A DNA stretch of 40,876 bases from the NCBI GenBank assembly GCA_045576295.1, contig JAZNGF010000033.1, forward strand, positions 1 to 40,876. Reading direction: 5' to 3'. A program made the position numbers and the translations under genes. The notes under the pieces are model-generated. The model was not told the origin of the DNA, made no database searches, and was given only the letters and a program-made list of their open reading frames with translations. Shown here piece after piece: positions 33,814 to 40,680 of this stretch. The first letter of the stretch is position 1, and every line of letters begins with the position of its first letter. The DNA comes from CAVALG01 sp045576295. GTDB lineage: Bacteria; Bacillota; Clostridia; Oscillospirales; Acutalibacteraceae.

Positions 33814-34191
33814 TTAAAGTTTTTCGGCAATAACCTCAACCTCAACCAAAGCGCCTTTGGGAAGTTCTTTAACCGCAACGCAGGAACGCGCAGGAGCATT
33901 CACAAAATATTCGGCATACACTTCATTAAATGCGGCAAAATCAGCCATATTGCTTAAAAAGCAGGTTGTTTTAACGGCTGTTTGAAGCGAAGCTCCGGCC
34001 GCAGTTAAAACTGCATCTAAATTCTTACAAACTCTGTGTGTTTGCTCTTTTATTGTTTCGCCCTCTAAAACTCCTGTTTCGGGGTTTAGCGGGATTTGAC
34101 CTGATGTGAAAACGAAACCTCCCACAACTACCGCCTGTGAATAGGGGCCTATTGCTGCAGGTGCCTTATCTGTATGAACTTTATTTGCCAT
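33814..34191 (-). CDS. ridA: RidA family enamine/imine deaminase
   Basis: The 125-residue protein has the full YjgF/RidA pattern: APAAIGPYSQAV, FTSGQIPLNPETG, and near the C-terminus ARSCVAVKELPKGALVEVE with the catalytic Arg. RidA hydrolyses the reactive enamine/imine made by PLP enzymes such as threonine deaminase. Here it is the next gene after ilvA, so it would speed release of 2-ketobutyrate and prevent damage by 2-aminoacrylate. Placement between ilvA and leuA within the same T-box operon supports that role. Confidence 0.93.
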   Translation of the reverse strand: MANKVHTDKAPAAIGPYSQAVVVGGFVFTSGQIPLNPETGVLEGETIKEQTHRVCKNLDAVLTAAGASLQTAVKTTCFLSNMADFAAFNEVYAEYFVNAPARSCVAVKELPKGALVEVEVIAEKL

Positions 34192-34230
34192 TTTATTTAC
34201 ATCCTTTCATTGCCCTTTCGGCTTTTGATT

Positions 34231-35424
34231 TTACCAAACGATTTTAAACCCTTCATCGATAAGCGATTTGATTATAAGGTTAACGTGCTCAAAATCTCTG
34301 GTTTCCATTTCAATTCTAAGGAAGCAGCCGTTAATGCTTTCGGTGTTACCCTTTTCATAATGAACACCTGTAACGTTACCGCCGCATTCCGCAATAATGC
34401 GGGATATATCTTTAAGCTGGCCGGGTTTATCAAGCAGCTCTATAAGCAGGCTTGAAGAACGGCCCGAATTTAATAAGCCTCGGTCGATAACGCGCGATAG
34501 GCTTGTAACATCAATATTACCGCCCGAAACAATGCTAACAACGCGCTTGCCCTTTAGCGGGAATTTATTGAACATAACCGCTGCAACCGCTGCCGCGCCT
34601 GCACCCTCGGCTATCATTTTTTGCTTTTCAATAAGCGCCAAAATCGCACTTGCAACCTCATCATCGTTAACAAGGGCAATATCATCAACATATTGGTTAA
34701 CAAACGAAAAGGTGTTTTCACCCGGTTGCTTAACTGCAATGCCATCGGCAATTGTTTGAACCGAATCAAGGCATTCAATTTCGCCCTTTTTAACCGAATT
34801 ATACATGCTGGGCGCGCCCGTTACCTGAACGCCGTAAACCTTAACCGAAGGGCGAATTTGCTTAACTGTGTAAGCAATGCCAGAAATAAGGCCGCCTCCG
34901 CCAACGGGAACAACGATTGCATCGATATTATCAAGGTCGTTTAGTATCTCAAGGGCGATTGTTCCCTGCCCTGCTATAACATCTTCATCGTCGAACGGGT
35001 GAACAAAAGTGAAACCTTCGCTGTCTTTAAGTTCAAGCGCCTTTTGATAAGCGTTATCGTAGCAGCCTTCAACAAGGCAAACCTCGGCACCGAAGCCCTT
35101 GGTTGCTTCAACCTTTGAAATAGGCGCTGTGTCGGGCAGGCAGATAAGCGACTTAATGCCGTTTTTTGATGCGGCAAGTGCAACGCCTTGCGCGTGGTTT
35201 CCTGCAGAGCAGGCTATAACGCCCTTGGCCTTTTCAGTCTCTGACAGCATTGCAATTTTATAAGCCGAGCCCCTAACCTTAAATGAGCCTGTTATTTGCA
35301 GGTTTTCGGGTTTTAGGTATAGCTCGCATTCGGGTGCAATGCCGTATGCGCGAACCACATTCGTTTCGCGAACGATGCTTTTGAGCACCTGCTGTGCATC
35401 GAACACCTTATCTAAAGATAACAT
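34231..35424 (-). CDS. ilvA: Threonine ammonia-lyase (threonine deaminase)
   Basis: PLP enzyme that makes 2-ketobutyrate from threonine, the entry to isoleucine. It has 397 residues from ATG 35424. Another ATG at 35430 is only one base from the ribosome site, so 35424, with GGCGG 7 nt upstream, is preferred. The PLP lysine is in TGSFKVRGSAYK, the phosphate loop in VPVGGGGLISG. A single ACT domain (about 325-397) gives allosteric control. The roughly 400-residue size is the short clostridial form, which is also found in catabolic enzymes. The T-box and operon make a biosynthetic role likely. Confidence 0.94.
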   Translation of the reverse strand: MLSLDKVFDAQQVLKSIVRETNVVRAYGIAPECELYLKPENLQITGSFKVRGSAYKIAMLSETEKAKGVIACSAGNHAQGVALAASKNGIKSLICLPDTAPISKVEATKGFGAEVCLVEGCYDNAYQKALELKDSEGFTFVHPFDDEDVIAGQGTIALEILNDLDNIDAIVVPVGGGGLISGIAYTVKQIRPSVKVYGVQVTGAPSMYNSVKKGEIECLDSVQTIADGIAVKQPGENTFSFVNQYVDDIALVNDDEVASAILALIEKQKMIAEGAGAAAVAAVMFNKFPLKGKRVVSIVSGGNIDVTSLSRVIDRGLLNSGRSSSLLIELLDKPGQLKDISRIIAECGGNVTGVHYEKGNTESINGCFLRIEMETRDFEHVNLIIKSLIDEGFKIVW

Positions 35425-35467
35425 TTTCATTCCGCCTTTCGCCGACAATTTACTTTCTGATATGAAT

Positions 35468-35506
35468 AAAACGAAACCCGCCCCAAAGCTTAGCTTTGAG
35501 ACGGGT
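35468..35506 (-). terminator. T-box-controlled terminator
   Basis: On the minus strand ACCCGTCTCAAAGCT pairs with AGCTTTGGGGCGGGT (35506-35476), followed by TTCGTTTT. It overlaps the region that would pair in the antiterminator, as expected for a transcriptional T-box. Confidence 0.88.
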
Positions 35507-35563
35507 GTAAAAACTTAATTTGCACTCGCGGTACCACTCAAATTGCAGAAAATTCTGCCACTC

Positions 35564-35606
35564 TTCGAAGTCAATCAACCTCTATGCGTTAACGTAGCAT
35601 TCACGG
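35564..35606 (-). repeat. T-box linker/stem III repeat, gene-proximal copy
   Basis: A 43-nt segment with 39 of 43 bases identical to the copy at 35746-35788. It contains the stem ATGC...GCAT and the shared tail ending GACTTCGAA. It follows sensor 2 (ATC) and is next to the antiterminator. Confidence 0.9.
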
Positions 35607-35745
35607 AAGGCGCCTACTCGGGATTACCTTTTGGGCCCTCGGCTCAGAAGTGATGGGAATTTGTTGCACGCCTTTACCGGGATTGCACCGTTTCCCGACT
35701 CTCTGAAAAATTTATGCAACTTCCGTCTTCGTCGCAGCCTTTGGT

Positions 35746-35788
35746 TTCGAAGTCAATCAACCTCTATGCACTTACGTAGCATACACGG
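35746..35788 (-). repeat. T-box linker/stem III repeat, promoter-proximal copy
   Basis: The 43-nt partner of 35564-35606, 182 bp away. It follows sensor 1 (CTC) but leads straight into sensor 2 rather than into a T-box/antiterminator. The pattern points to an internal duplication of the leader. Confidence 0.9.
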
Positions 35789-35948
35789 GGCACCCTACTT
35801 TTTCTTGAAACACAAGATGTTCAGGCTCCGGCTCGGAAGGGAGAAGCCTTAGATAAGACATACCGATTTGCATCAACCATCGGCTTTCTAAAATGTACAT
35901 TACCCAGACAATCTTCGTCACTGCCTTTAAATATTAAATTGTAGAACC

Positions 35949-35977
35949 ATTTTAACACTTTAAAGCGCCGCTGTCAA
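35949..35977 (-). promoter_or_regulatory. Promoter of the ilv-leu operon
   Basis: On the minus strand a perfect TTGACA (35972-35977), a 17-nt spacer and TAAAAT (35949-35954). The start site would be near 35942, about 15 nt before the first stem I. Confidence 0.88.
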
Positions 35978-36023
35978 GCGTTTTTTGCATTAAACTGAGC
36001 GCTTTTTCGCGCAAAAGCAAATG

Positions 36024-36668
36024 TTATTTCATTTTCTCAAAAGCTTCAAGCCATGCTCTTTTAATAAGCTCGTGCCCTGCCGGGGTTGGGTGAACACCGT
36101 CGCGGGTCCAGTGATTTTCGGGGGCATTCTTGAACACCTTATCGAACATGGGTTGCAGCTCTATGCACGGCAGTGAAAACCTTTCGGCAACGCGTTTTGT
36201 AGCGGCAGCCTTTTCTGCCACTCCCCTTTCGAAAAGCTCAAGCCTATTGGGGATTTCCCCTGTATTACAGGTGCATGGGCCTTCAACCACAAAGGGAGCA
36301 ATAAGCATTAACCGTAAGTTTGGCAGTGCCGCTACAATTTCTTCGAGCATCATAGAATATATTTTTTCAAACTTTGGTGTGTCAACCCCGTTGTTATGCT
36401 CTATTTCGTGCCAAACATCGTTTACGCCTATGTAAATGCTGGCATAATCGGGTTTAAGATTTATGAAATCAGCCTTTATTCTGGCATATAGGTCAACAAT
36501 TCGGTTTCCGCCAATGCCGCGGTTTATAAATTCATATTCATAAGGCTCCTCGGCCCCTAAACTTCCCGCCACTAAAGTAGCGTAGCCTGTGCCTAAATTG
36601 TAAAGATCATCAAGGCGCCTATTGCAATCGGTTATTGAATCGCCCTGGAACAAAATTCTTTTTGCCAT
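36024..36668 (-). CDS. SGNH/GDSL-family hydrolase
   Basis: The protein has 214 residues from ATG 36668, with GGGAG 8 nt upstream. The SGNH blocks are all present. Block I is FQGDSITD with Ser11, block II GIGGNR with Gly and Asn, block III GVND. Block V is DGVHPT with the catalytic Asp and His near the C-terminus. There is no signal peptide, so it acts in the cytoplasm. The family includes acetyl esterases and lysophospholipases; the closest look is the rhamnogalacturonan acetylesterase-like group, but the substrate is unknown. It follows the broken gtrA-like gene in the same direction. Confidence 0.87.
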   Translation of the reverse strand: MAKRILFQGDSITDCNRRLDDLYNLGTGYATLVAGSLGAEEPYEYEFINRGIGGNRIVDLYARIKADFINLKPDYASIYIGVNDVWHEIEHNNGVDTPKFEKIYSMMLEEIVAALPNLRLMLIAPFVVEGPCTCNTGEIPNRLELFERGVAEKAAATKRVAERFSLPCIELQPMFDKVFKNAPENHWTRDGVHPTPAGHELIKRAWLEAFEKMK

Positions 36669-36710
36669 TTTAATCACTCCCAATATCGGTTCTAAGATAT
36701 TATGCCGGTC

Positions 36711-37150
36711 TTATTCTTTTTTCGAAGGCACAGCAATATCAATGCTGGCGCCAAACACCACAAACCTATCAAACAGGTATTCGGTTACAAAGTTTATAAG
36801 CATTGTGATGATTAAAACCAAATATTCATTCCAGCCAAAACCTTTACCGGTCAACACGGCCGTCCACCAAGTTGAAAGCGGGGTGAACACGGCATAAAAT
36901 GCCGCAACCTTAAGCATTGCAACCGGCACATTGCAACCGGCACATTGTTTGCCGAATGAAAGGTAAATTTTCTGTTAAGGGTGAAGTTCCATAAAACCGA
37001 AAGCACAAGTGAGATTAGGTAGGCAAGCCAGTGGGTAAGCTTTAAAACCTCTTCCATAACCGTAAAGCTTAAAATTTGTATTACACCTGCGCTTATCGAA
37101 AACAGAACAAACTTCACCGTTCGCATAAATTCTTTATATTTTCCACTCAT
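36711..37150 (-). pseudogene. GtrA-family membrane protein, frameshifted by a 14-bp duplication
   Basis: The first frame (from ATG 37150) encodes a GtrA-like start with two membrane segments and LISLVLSVLWNFTLNRKFTF, then shifts into nonsense after SANNVPVAM. The second frame continues with the rest: LKVAAFYAVF, then LIITMLINFVTEYLFDRFVVF. The break falls in a 14-bp tandem repeat. Removing one repeat unit puts both parts in one frame and gives a protein of about 141 residues, the normal GtrA size. GtrA proteins move lipid-linked sugars in the membrane. The gene is either truly off, switchable by slippage, or affected by an assembly error. Confidence 0.85.
36915..36947. repeat. 14-bp tandem repeat inside gtrA
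   Basis: Unit CATTGCAACCGGCA occurs at 36915-36928 and 36929-36942, followed by a partial CATTG (36943-36947). The two frames of the gene differ by 221 bases at their starts; subtracting 14 gives 207, a multiple of 3. So the extra unit alone accounts for the frameshift. Confidence 0.93.
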
Positions 37151-37287
37151 ATTATACCCTCAGAAAAATTATTTATGTTGCATTTAAAGGTGCCCAAGAA
37201 CCGCAACGCCTGCATCAAAACGCCCACCTAAAATAAACCATCAACCCTCTACCTAAAAATAATACAGGTTAAAACATTTTCACAATA

Positions 37288-37316
37288 ATTATAACCTTTT
37301 GCCTGCATCTTTTCAA
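37288..37316 (-). promoter_or_regulatory. Promoter of gtrA and the SGNH gene
   Basis: On the minus strand TTGAAA (37311-37316), a 17-nt spacer and TATAAT (37288-37293). It implies a leader of about 130 nt before the ATG at 37150, in which I see no known riboswitch. Confidence 0.7.
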
Positions 37317-37341
37317 CCATTATTAAGGCAAAAAAGCACAT

Positions 37342-37373
37342 AAAAACAGCCTACATTACAATAGGCTGTTTTT
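37342..37373. terminator. Bidirectional terminator in an intergenic region
   Basis: AAAAACAGCCT (37342-37352) and AGGCTGTTTTT (37363-37373) form a perfect 11-bp stem with A/T runs on both sides. No gene ends nearby on either strand, since gtrA starts at 37150 and the LysM gene starts at 37609. It may be left from a lost gene or insulate the two. Confidence 0.8.
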
Positions 37374-37460
37374 GTTAGATAACATACAAAGTGTTGTTTT
37401 TCGTTAAAATTCAACTTAAATTATAATAAAACATAATATCAATATTTCCAACCATTGCAT

Positions 37461-37490
37461 TTGTGTTTATGTAAACCAATATGTTATCAT
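37461..37490 (+). promoter_or_regulatory. Possible promoter of the LysM gene
   Basis: TTGTGT (37461-37466), an 18-nt spacer and TATCAT (37485-37490) with TG upstream of the -10. This is weak evidence; the leader would be about 110 nt. Confidence 0.4.
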
Positions 37491-37608
37491 ATTTATAACC
37501 GGTTATTATGCGTTTGTTTAATCGCAATTATTTATTTAAGCAAAACTGCGGCGAATGCAAAAGCCGCACTTAACATCATTAATGATAAAATTTTTAGGAG
37601 GTACTAAA

Positions 37609-37842
37609 ATGTTAATAGTATCAAAATTAAAAAAGCTTTTGGCAATTGTAATGATTTTTGCCATACTGGTAGTAGCGTTTTCCACCACTGCATCAGCCGC
37701 CTCAACCCATAAGGTTGTTTCGGGCGATACTATGTGGAAAATAGCGGTACGGTATCAGGTAGGTGTTAGTGAAATTATCAGCGCTACGCCAGAGTATTAT
37801 TTATGGGTTTTCATTTGGCAAGTAAAAAACCGCACTTTTTAA
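37609..37842 (+). pseudogene. Truncated secreted LysM-domain protein
   Basis: The 77-residue product starts at ATG 37609 after a full TAGGAGGT site. It has a signal peptide (1-31, ending TTASAA) and one LysM domain (about 34-61, HKVVSGDTMWKIAVRYQVGVSEIIS). Related spore and wall proteins continue with the end of the LysM motif and a CAP or hydrolase domain. Here the reading changes right after SEIIS to an unrelated tail, YYLWVFIWQVKNRTF, and stops. The DNA also changes character at this point and an accessory block follows. So it looks like a gene cut by a deletion or insertion. A tiny intact LysM protein is less likely. Confidence 0.7.
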
Positions 37843-37875
37843 AAATTTAAAAAAATTTTTATTTTTATAAAAAAT

Positions 37876-37904
37876 GGTTCGCAGGGAGAATTCATCTGCG
37901 AACC
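37876..37904 (-). terminator. Orphan hairpin with minus-strand T-run
   Basis: GGTTCGCAG (37876-37884) and CTGCGAACC (37896-37904) are a perfect 9-bp repeat. On the minus strand it is followed by ATTTTTT, so it looks like a terminator for a minus-strand gene, but none ends here. It may be a remnant at the edge of the accessory block. Confidence 0.6.
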
Positions 37905-38003
37905 TAACTATTTGGTGTAGGTATTTATTTTCAAAAAGCCCTTTTATCCATGCATAACTTATGTCATTTTGGATATAACTTTTTTATAAAAGTCTATTTC
38001 CTA

Positions 38004-38032
38004 TTGATTTTTCTATGTAATCATAGTATAAT
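38004..38032 (+). promoter_or_regulatory. Promoter of the DUF4143-type ATPase
   Basis: TTGATT (38004-38009), a 17-nt spacer and TATAAT (38027-38032), about 47 bp before the start codon. Confidence 0.75.
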
Positions 38033-38078
38033 ATATACAAAAGTTGTGACAAATCCGATACAAGTAAGAGGTGTATTT

Positions 38079-39353
38079 ATGATCAAACGCGATTTTTATC
38101 TAAATCGAATCAAACATAATATGTGGAACGGGGAAATCAAGGTCATTACCGGTATCCGTCGCTGTGGTAAATCAGTTCTTCTTTTTGAACTATTCTATGA
38201 CTATCTCCGTGAAACCGGAATCAAAGAAGATCATATCATAAAAATCGAACTGGACCAGCGCAAGTACTACAAATACAGAAATCCCATTACCTTGTGTGAA
38301 TATGTAGAAGGTATTGTCCAATCCAAAACAGATGAGAATTTTTTCCTCTTCATTGATGAAGTTCAGTTCACCAAAAAGGTTGTCGACAAGGAAAACGGTG
38401 ATATTGAAGTTACAATCTATGATATGCTAAATGAATTAAAAGCATATAAAAACCTAGATGTCTATGTTACCGGAAGCAATTCGAAAGCTCTTTCCAGTGA
38501 TATTGCTACAGAATTTCGCGGGCGTGCAACACAAATCCATGTTTATCCTTTTAGCTTTGAAGAATACCACTCCTATGTTGGCGGAGATGAGCGTAAAGCG
38601 TTAGAGCAATTTATGCTGTACGGCGGTATGCCACGTGTAATCGGTATGCAGGATGAAAAAGACAAGAAGGACTATCTTTCCTCTCTCTATAAAGAATTGT
38701 ACATCAAGGATATCATCGAGCGAAACAGAATTGAGCGCGAGGATATACTAAATGATATTCTTGATTTCCTCGCTTCTCAGATCAGTTCTTTCACCAATCC
38801 AACAAATATCGCAAACGCACTAACCAGTATGCGAAATGAAAAGATAGATTCCGGTTTGGTTTCAAGATATGTTAAGCACACAACAGATTCTTTTCTAATC
38901 ACAATCGCTCGGCGCTATGATGTAAAAGGCAAGACATATTTCAATTATCCAAACAAGTATTATTACACGGACATCGGTCTGCGAAACGCAAGGCTGAACT
39001 ATAGGCAATACGATCCGGGTCACATTATGGAAAATCTCGTTTATAATGAATTGGTCCGCCGTGGTTATTCTGTTGATGTCGGTGTGGTTTATGACCGCAA
39101 AGACGGTTCTAACATTCCAAAAGAAATCGATTTTGTTGTAAACGACGGAGATAAAAAGCTCTATATCCAATCTGCATTCCAAATGGATACTACCGCCAAG
39201 GTAGACTCCGAACTAAAATCATTGATGCTTACCAAAGATTTCTTCAAGAAGATTGTTGTACGTTTGGATATTCCTCATAATTATTACGATGACAATGGTA
39301 TATTCCACTGCAATCTAATTGATTTTCTCCTTGGCAAAATTGAATTGTTCTAA
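38079..39353 (+). CDS. AAA-family ATPase with DUF4143-type C-terminus
   Basis: The protein has 424 residues from ATG 38079, set by AAGAGGTG 5 nt upstream; the frame is open further left but that part reads as noise. Walker A is TGIRRCGKS (24-32) and Walker B FFLFIDEVQ (88-96). The Arg-rich P-loop is typical of the AAA_14/DUF4143 group. The C-terminal part has EIDFVVND, like the DUF4143 PD-(D/E)xK-related fold. These ATPases are common, mobile and of unknown role, and are often found near toxin-like or defence genes. It is a single gene with its own promoter and terminator. Its codon choice looks less GCC/GGC-rich than the metabolic genes, which suggests transfer. Confidence 0.85.
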   Translation: MIKRDFYLNRIKHNMWNGEIKVITGIRRCGKSVLLFELFYDYLRETGIKEDHIIKIELDQRKYYKYRNPITLCEYVEGIVQSKTDENFFLFIDEVQFTKKVVDKENGDIEVTIYDMLNELKAYKNLDVYVTGSNSKALSSDIATEFRGRATQIHVYPFSFEEYHSYVGGDERKALEQFMLYGGMPRVIGMQDEKDKKDYLSSLYKELYIKDIIERNRIEREDILNDILDFLASQISSFTNPTNIANALTSMRNEKIDSGLVSRYVKHTTDSFLITIARRYDVKGKTYFNYPNKYYYTDIGLRNARLNYRQYDPGHIMENLVYNELVRRGYSVDVGVVYDRKDGSNIPKEIDFVVNDGDKKLYIQSAFQMDTTAKVDSELKSLMLTKDFFKKIVVRLDIPHNYYDDNGIFHCNLIDFLLGKIELF

Positions 39354-39356
39354 AAG

Positions 39357-39391
39357 AAAGCATCTCGGCTCACAAAGTCGAGATGCTTTTT
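39357..39391. terminator. Terminator between the ATPase and the PLD-like gene
   Basis: AGCATCTCG (39359-39367) and CGAGATGCT (39379-39387) form a perfect 9-bp stem followed by TTTTTCT. On the minus strand it is followed by TTTCTTTT, so it can serve both converging transcripts. Confidence 0.88.
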
Positions 39392-39433
39392 CTGATTTTC
39401 GCACTACTGACATCCTACATTGATTCTAATTCA

Positions 39434-39877
39434 TTATAAAACTGTATCCATCAGTTGGCCGGCGATACCGTGGCTTGTAAAACGCATAATGCTTTCTTCT
39501 GCAGTACCAAAGCTAAGAAAGTTGACACTTCCGTACCATACAATTTGACCATCAATGACTGCAAATTTTTGATGGAAACCTGATTTGTATCGAACTTCAA
39601 CACCCCACGGAATTTCGTCCTTGCCTCTACCTTTAGGCTTATCTCTCCATGTTGTAAATAAGAACTCATCAAAATGATAAAAATCCGTTTCTTTGTATGG
39701 ATACTGACGATCGTAACTACCAATATTAGTAACATATCCGGTATAAGTTGATCTTAGTTCGTACCTCTTGTATTTCAAACTAGGATCCAATTGCTTATAC
39801 AAGGAATAATTGAAAGCATCATCAACCTTCATATGCTTGATCATATCTGAATATTCACCGTTACACAATCTTAACAC
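39434..39877 (-). CDS. PLD-like (single HKD motif) protein
   Basis: The 147-residue protein carries one HKD motif near its C-terminus: His102, Lys104 and Asp109 in FHQKFAVIDG, followed by YGSVNFLSFG with the usual Gly-Ser-x-Asn. This motif marks the phospholipase D superfamily, which includes nucleases and helicase-associated domains. The N-terminal 80 residues are not recognised. The start is a GTG that overlaps the stop of the KilA-N gene by one base (TAGTG), so the two are probably made together. With one HKD motif it would need to dimerise to be active. It might instead be the tail of a longer protein that has been lost. Confidence 0.7.
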   Translation of the reverse strand: MLRLCNGEYSDMIKHMKVDDAFNYSLYKQLDPSLKYKRYELRSTYTGYVTNIGSYDRQYPYKETDFYHFDEFLFTTWRDKPKGRGKDEIPWGVEVRYKSGFHQKFAVIDGQIVWYGSVNFLSFGTAEESIMRFTSHGIAGQLMDTVL

Positions 39878-40524
39878 TAATCTTCTTCAGGCTTATCAAT
39901 CCTCATTTGTGTTATTTCGCCCTGTACTGATTCAAAGAAGGCAGCTTTACCAGCAATCACCTTGACAAGCTCATATCTCTTCTCTGGGAACACCCATGCA
40001 TAAAAATCAATAGCAATATCTCTATGGGCAAAGGTTCCTCCCCCTTTGCCCTGCTTCGATATAATTCCGGTAGCACTGGTTTGTTCTTTCCATAACTTTG
40101 CGGTCAACGTAAACGACGGATCAGACAAATTCCTTTTCACCTTATGATAACCCATTTCATAAAAATTTCGGTTATGCTCTCGCTCCCATAAGTATAAAAA
40201 TCCAAGTGTATTTCTATCCCGTAGCCAACCCTGAATCACATAGCTGGGGTTTTTGAAATCTTTCATCTTTGCTATATCCGTTAGTGAAACGTAAAAGGTA
40301 CTGTCATCTATTTTGCGTTTTTGGGCCTCTAACTCCATTATGAGTGTGGCATACGCATTGTCAGTCAATAAGTCTTTTTCAATAGATTGACGGATTCCTT
40401 CCAAACGACTTTCAATATCAACTACTGCACCTTGTGGAAAACTCGGATCATTAAATAATTCTAACAACGATTTCCTGCTTCGCTCCAAGTATTCTTCTAC
40501 AGCACCCTTGGTATAATTGTCCAA
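39877..40524 (-). CDS. KilA-N domain protein
   Basis: This 215-residue protein has an N-terminal helical, charged part (about 1-75, possible coiled coil). A KilA-N domain follows (about 76-195): YVSLTDIAKMKDFKNP, VIQGWLRDRNTLGFLYLWE, FTLTAKLWKEQTSATGIIS and GGTFAHRDIAIDFYAW. KilA-N is a DNA-binding domain of phages and mobile elements. The domain usually lies at the N-terminus, so the added front part is a variant. The start is a TTG with GAGGTGAAGG upstream. It is followed directly by the PLD-like gene. A DNA-targeting pair is a guess from the two domains only. Confidence 0.8.
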   Translation of the reverse strand: MDNYTKGAVEEYLERSRKSLLELFNDPSFPQGAVVDIESRLEGIRQSIEKDLLTDNAYATLIMELEAQKRKIDDSTFYVSLTDIAKMKDFKNPSYVIQGWLRDRNTLGFLYLWEREHNRNFYEMGYHKVKRNLSDPSFTLTAKLWKEQTSATGIISKQGKGGGTFAHRDIAIDFYAWVFPEKRYELVKVIAGKAAFFESVQGEITQMRIDKPEED

Positions 40525-40550
40525 TTACCTTCACCTCACTTAATAAATAT

Positions 40551-40579
40551 ATTATATCACATATATTGGCAGATTGAAA
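40551..40579 (-). promoter_or_regulatory. Promoter of the KilA-N/PLD pair
   Basis: On the minus strand TTTCAA (40574-40579), a 17-nt spacer and TATAAT (40551-40556) with TG upstream of the -10. The start site would be about 20 nt before the TTG start codon. Confidence 0.68.
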
Positions 40580-40680
40580 TAGTTTCACCTCTGAAAGTTG
40601 CATATTTTTATGTTTATTCCATCTTAATTGCTTAATCTTGCGTATTTTTAGGTTTGATGCTGAATTTGCACAGAAGTTAC

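Larger units (their letters stand above)
35468..35942 (-). ncRNA. T-box leader with two stem-I sensors (Leu CTC and Ile ATC)
   Basis: The leader runs from the start site near 35942 to the terminator at 35476. Sensor 1 (about 35926-35823) has GACGAAGA, an AG-bulge AGAAAG and the apical helix CCGAT/ATCGG. Its specifier is CTC (35843-35841), just upstream of the CTTC strand and GAGC. Sensor 2 (about 35740-35634) has GACGAAGA, AGAGAG, the helix CGGGA/TCCCG and specifier ATC (35654-35652) followed by ACTTCTGAGC. Only one T-box sequence TGGTACCGCG occurs (35536-35527). Its UGGU pairs with a tRNA end whose discriminator is A, as in tRNA-Leu and tRNA-Ile. The T-box itself is certain. The codon readings rest on alignment to the known glycine T-box layout. 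Confidence 0.9.

Noticed and set aside
35821..35830. ATC in GAACATC after the first stem I, read at first as an Ile specifier
   Set aside because: It lies outside the closing helix AGGC/GCCT of stem I. Alignment with the known glycine T-box layout, codon then x-CTTC-x-GAGC, places the specifier at 35841-35843 (CTC).
35631..35852. Open frame on the plus strand across the T-box leader
   Set aside because: The region is explained by conserved RNA motifs on the other strand; the frame has no ribosome site.
36747..36765. Possible attachment-site copy of the tRNA-Asn 3' end (TGGCGCC then AAAC)
   Set aside because: The match is only a few bases, lies inside the gtrA coding part, and has a missing base; chance is the simpler reading.
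36915..36947. Possible CRISPR-like or regulatory repeat
   Set aside because: Only 2.4 copies of a 14-bp unit without spacers, inside a coding region; it is a slippage-type duplication.
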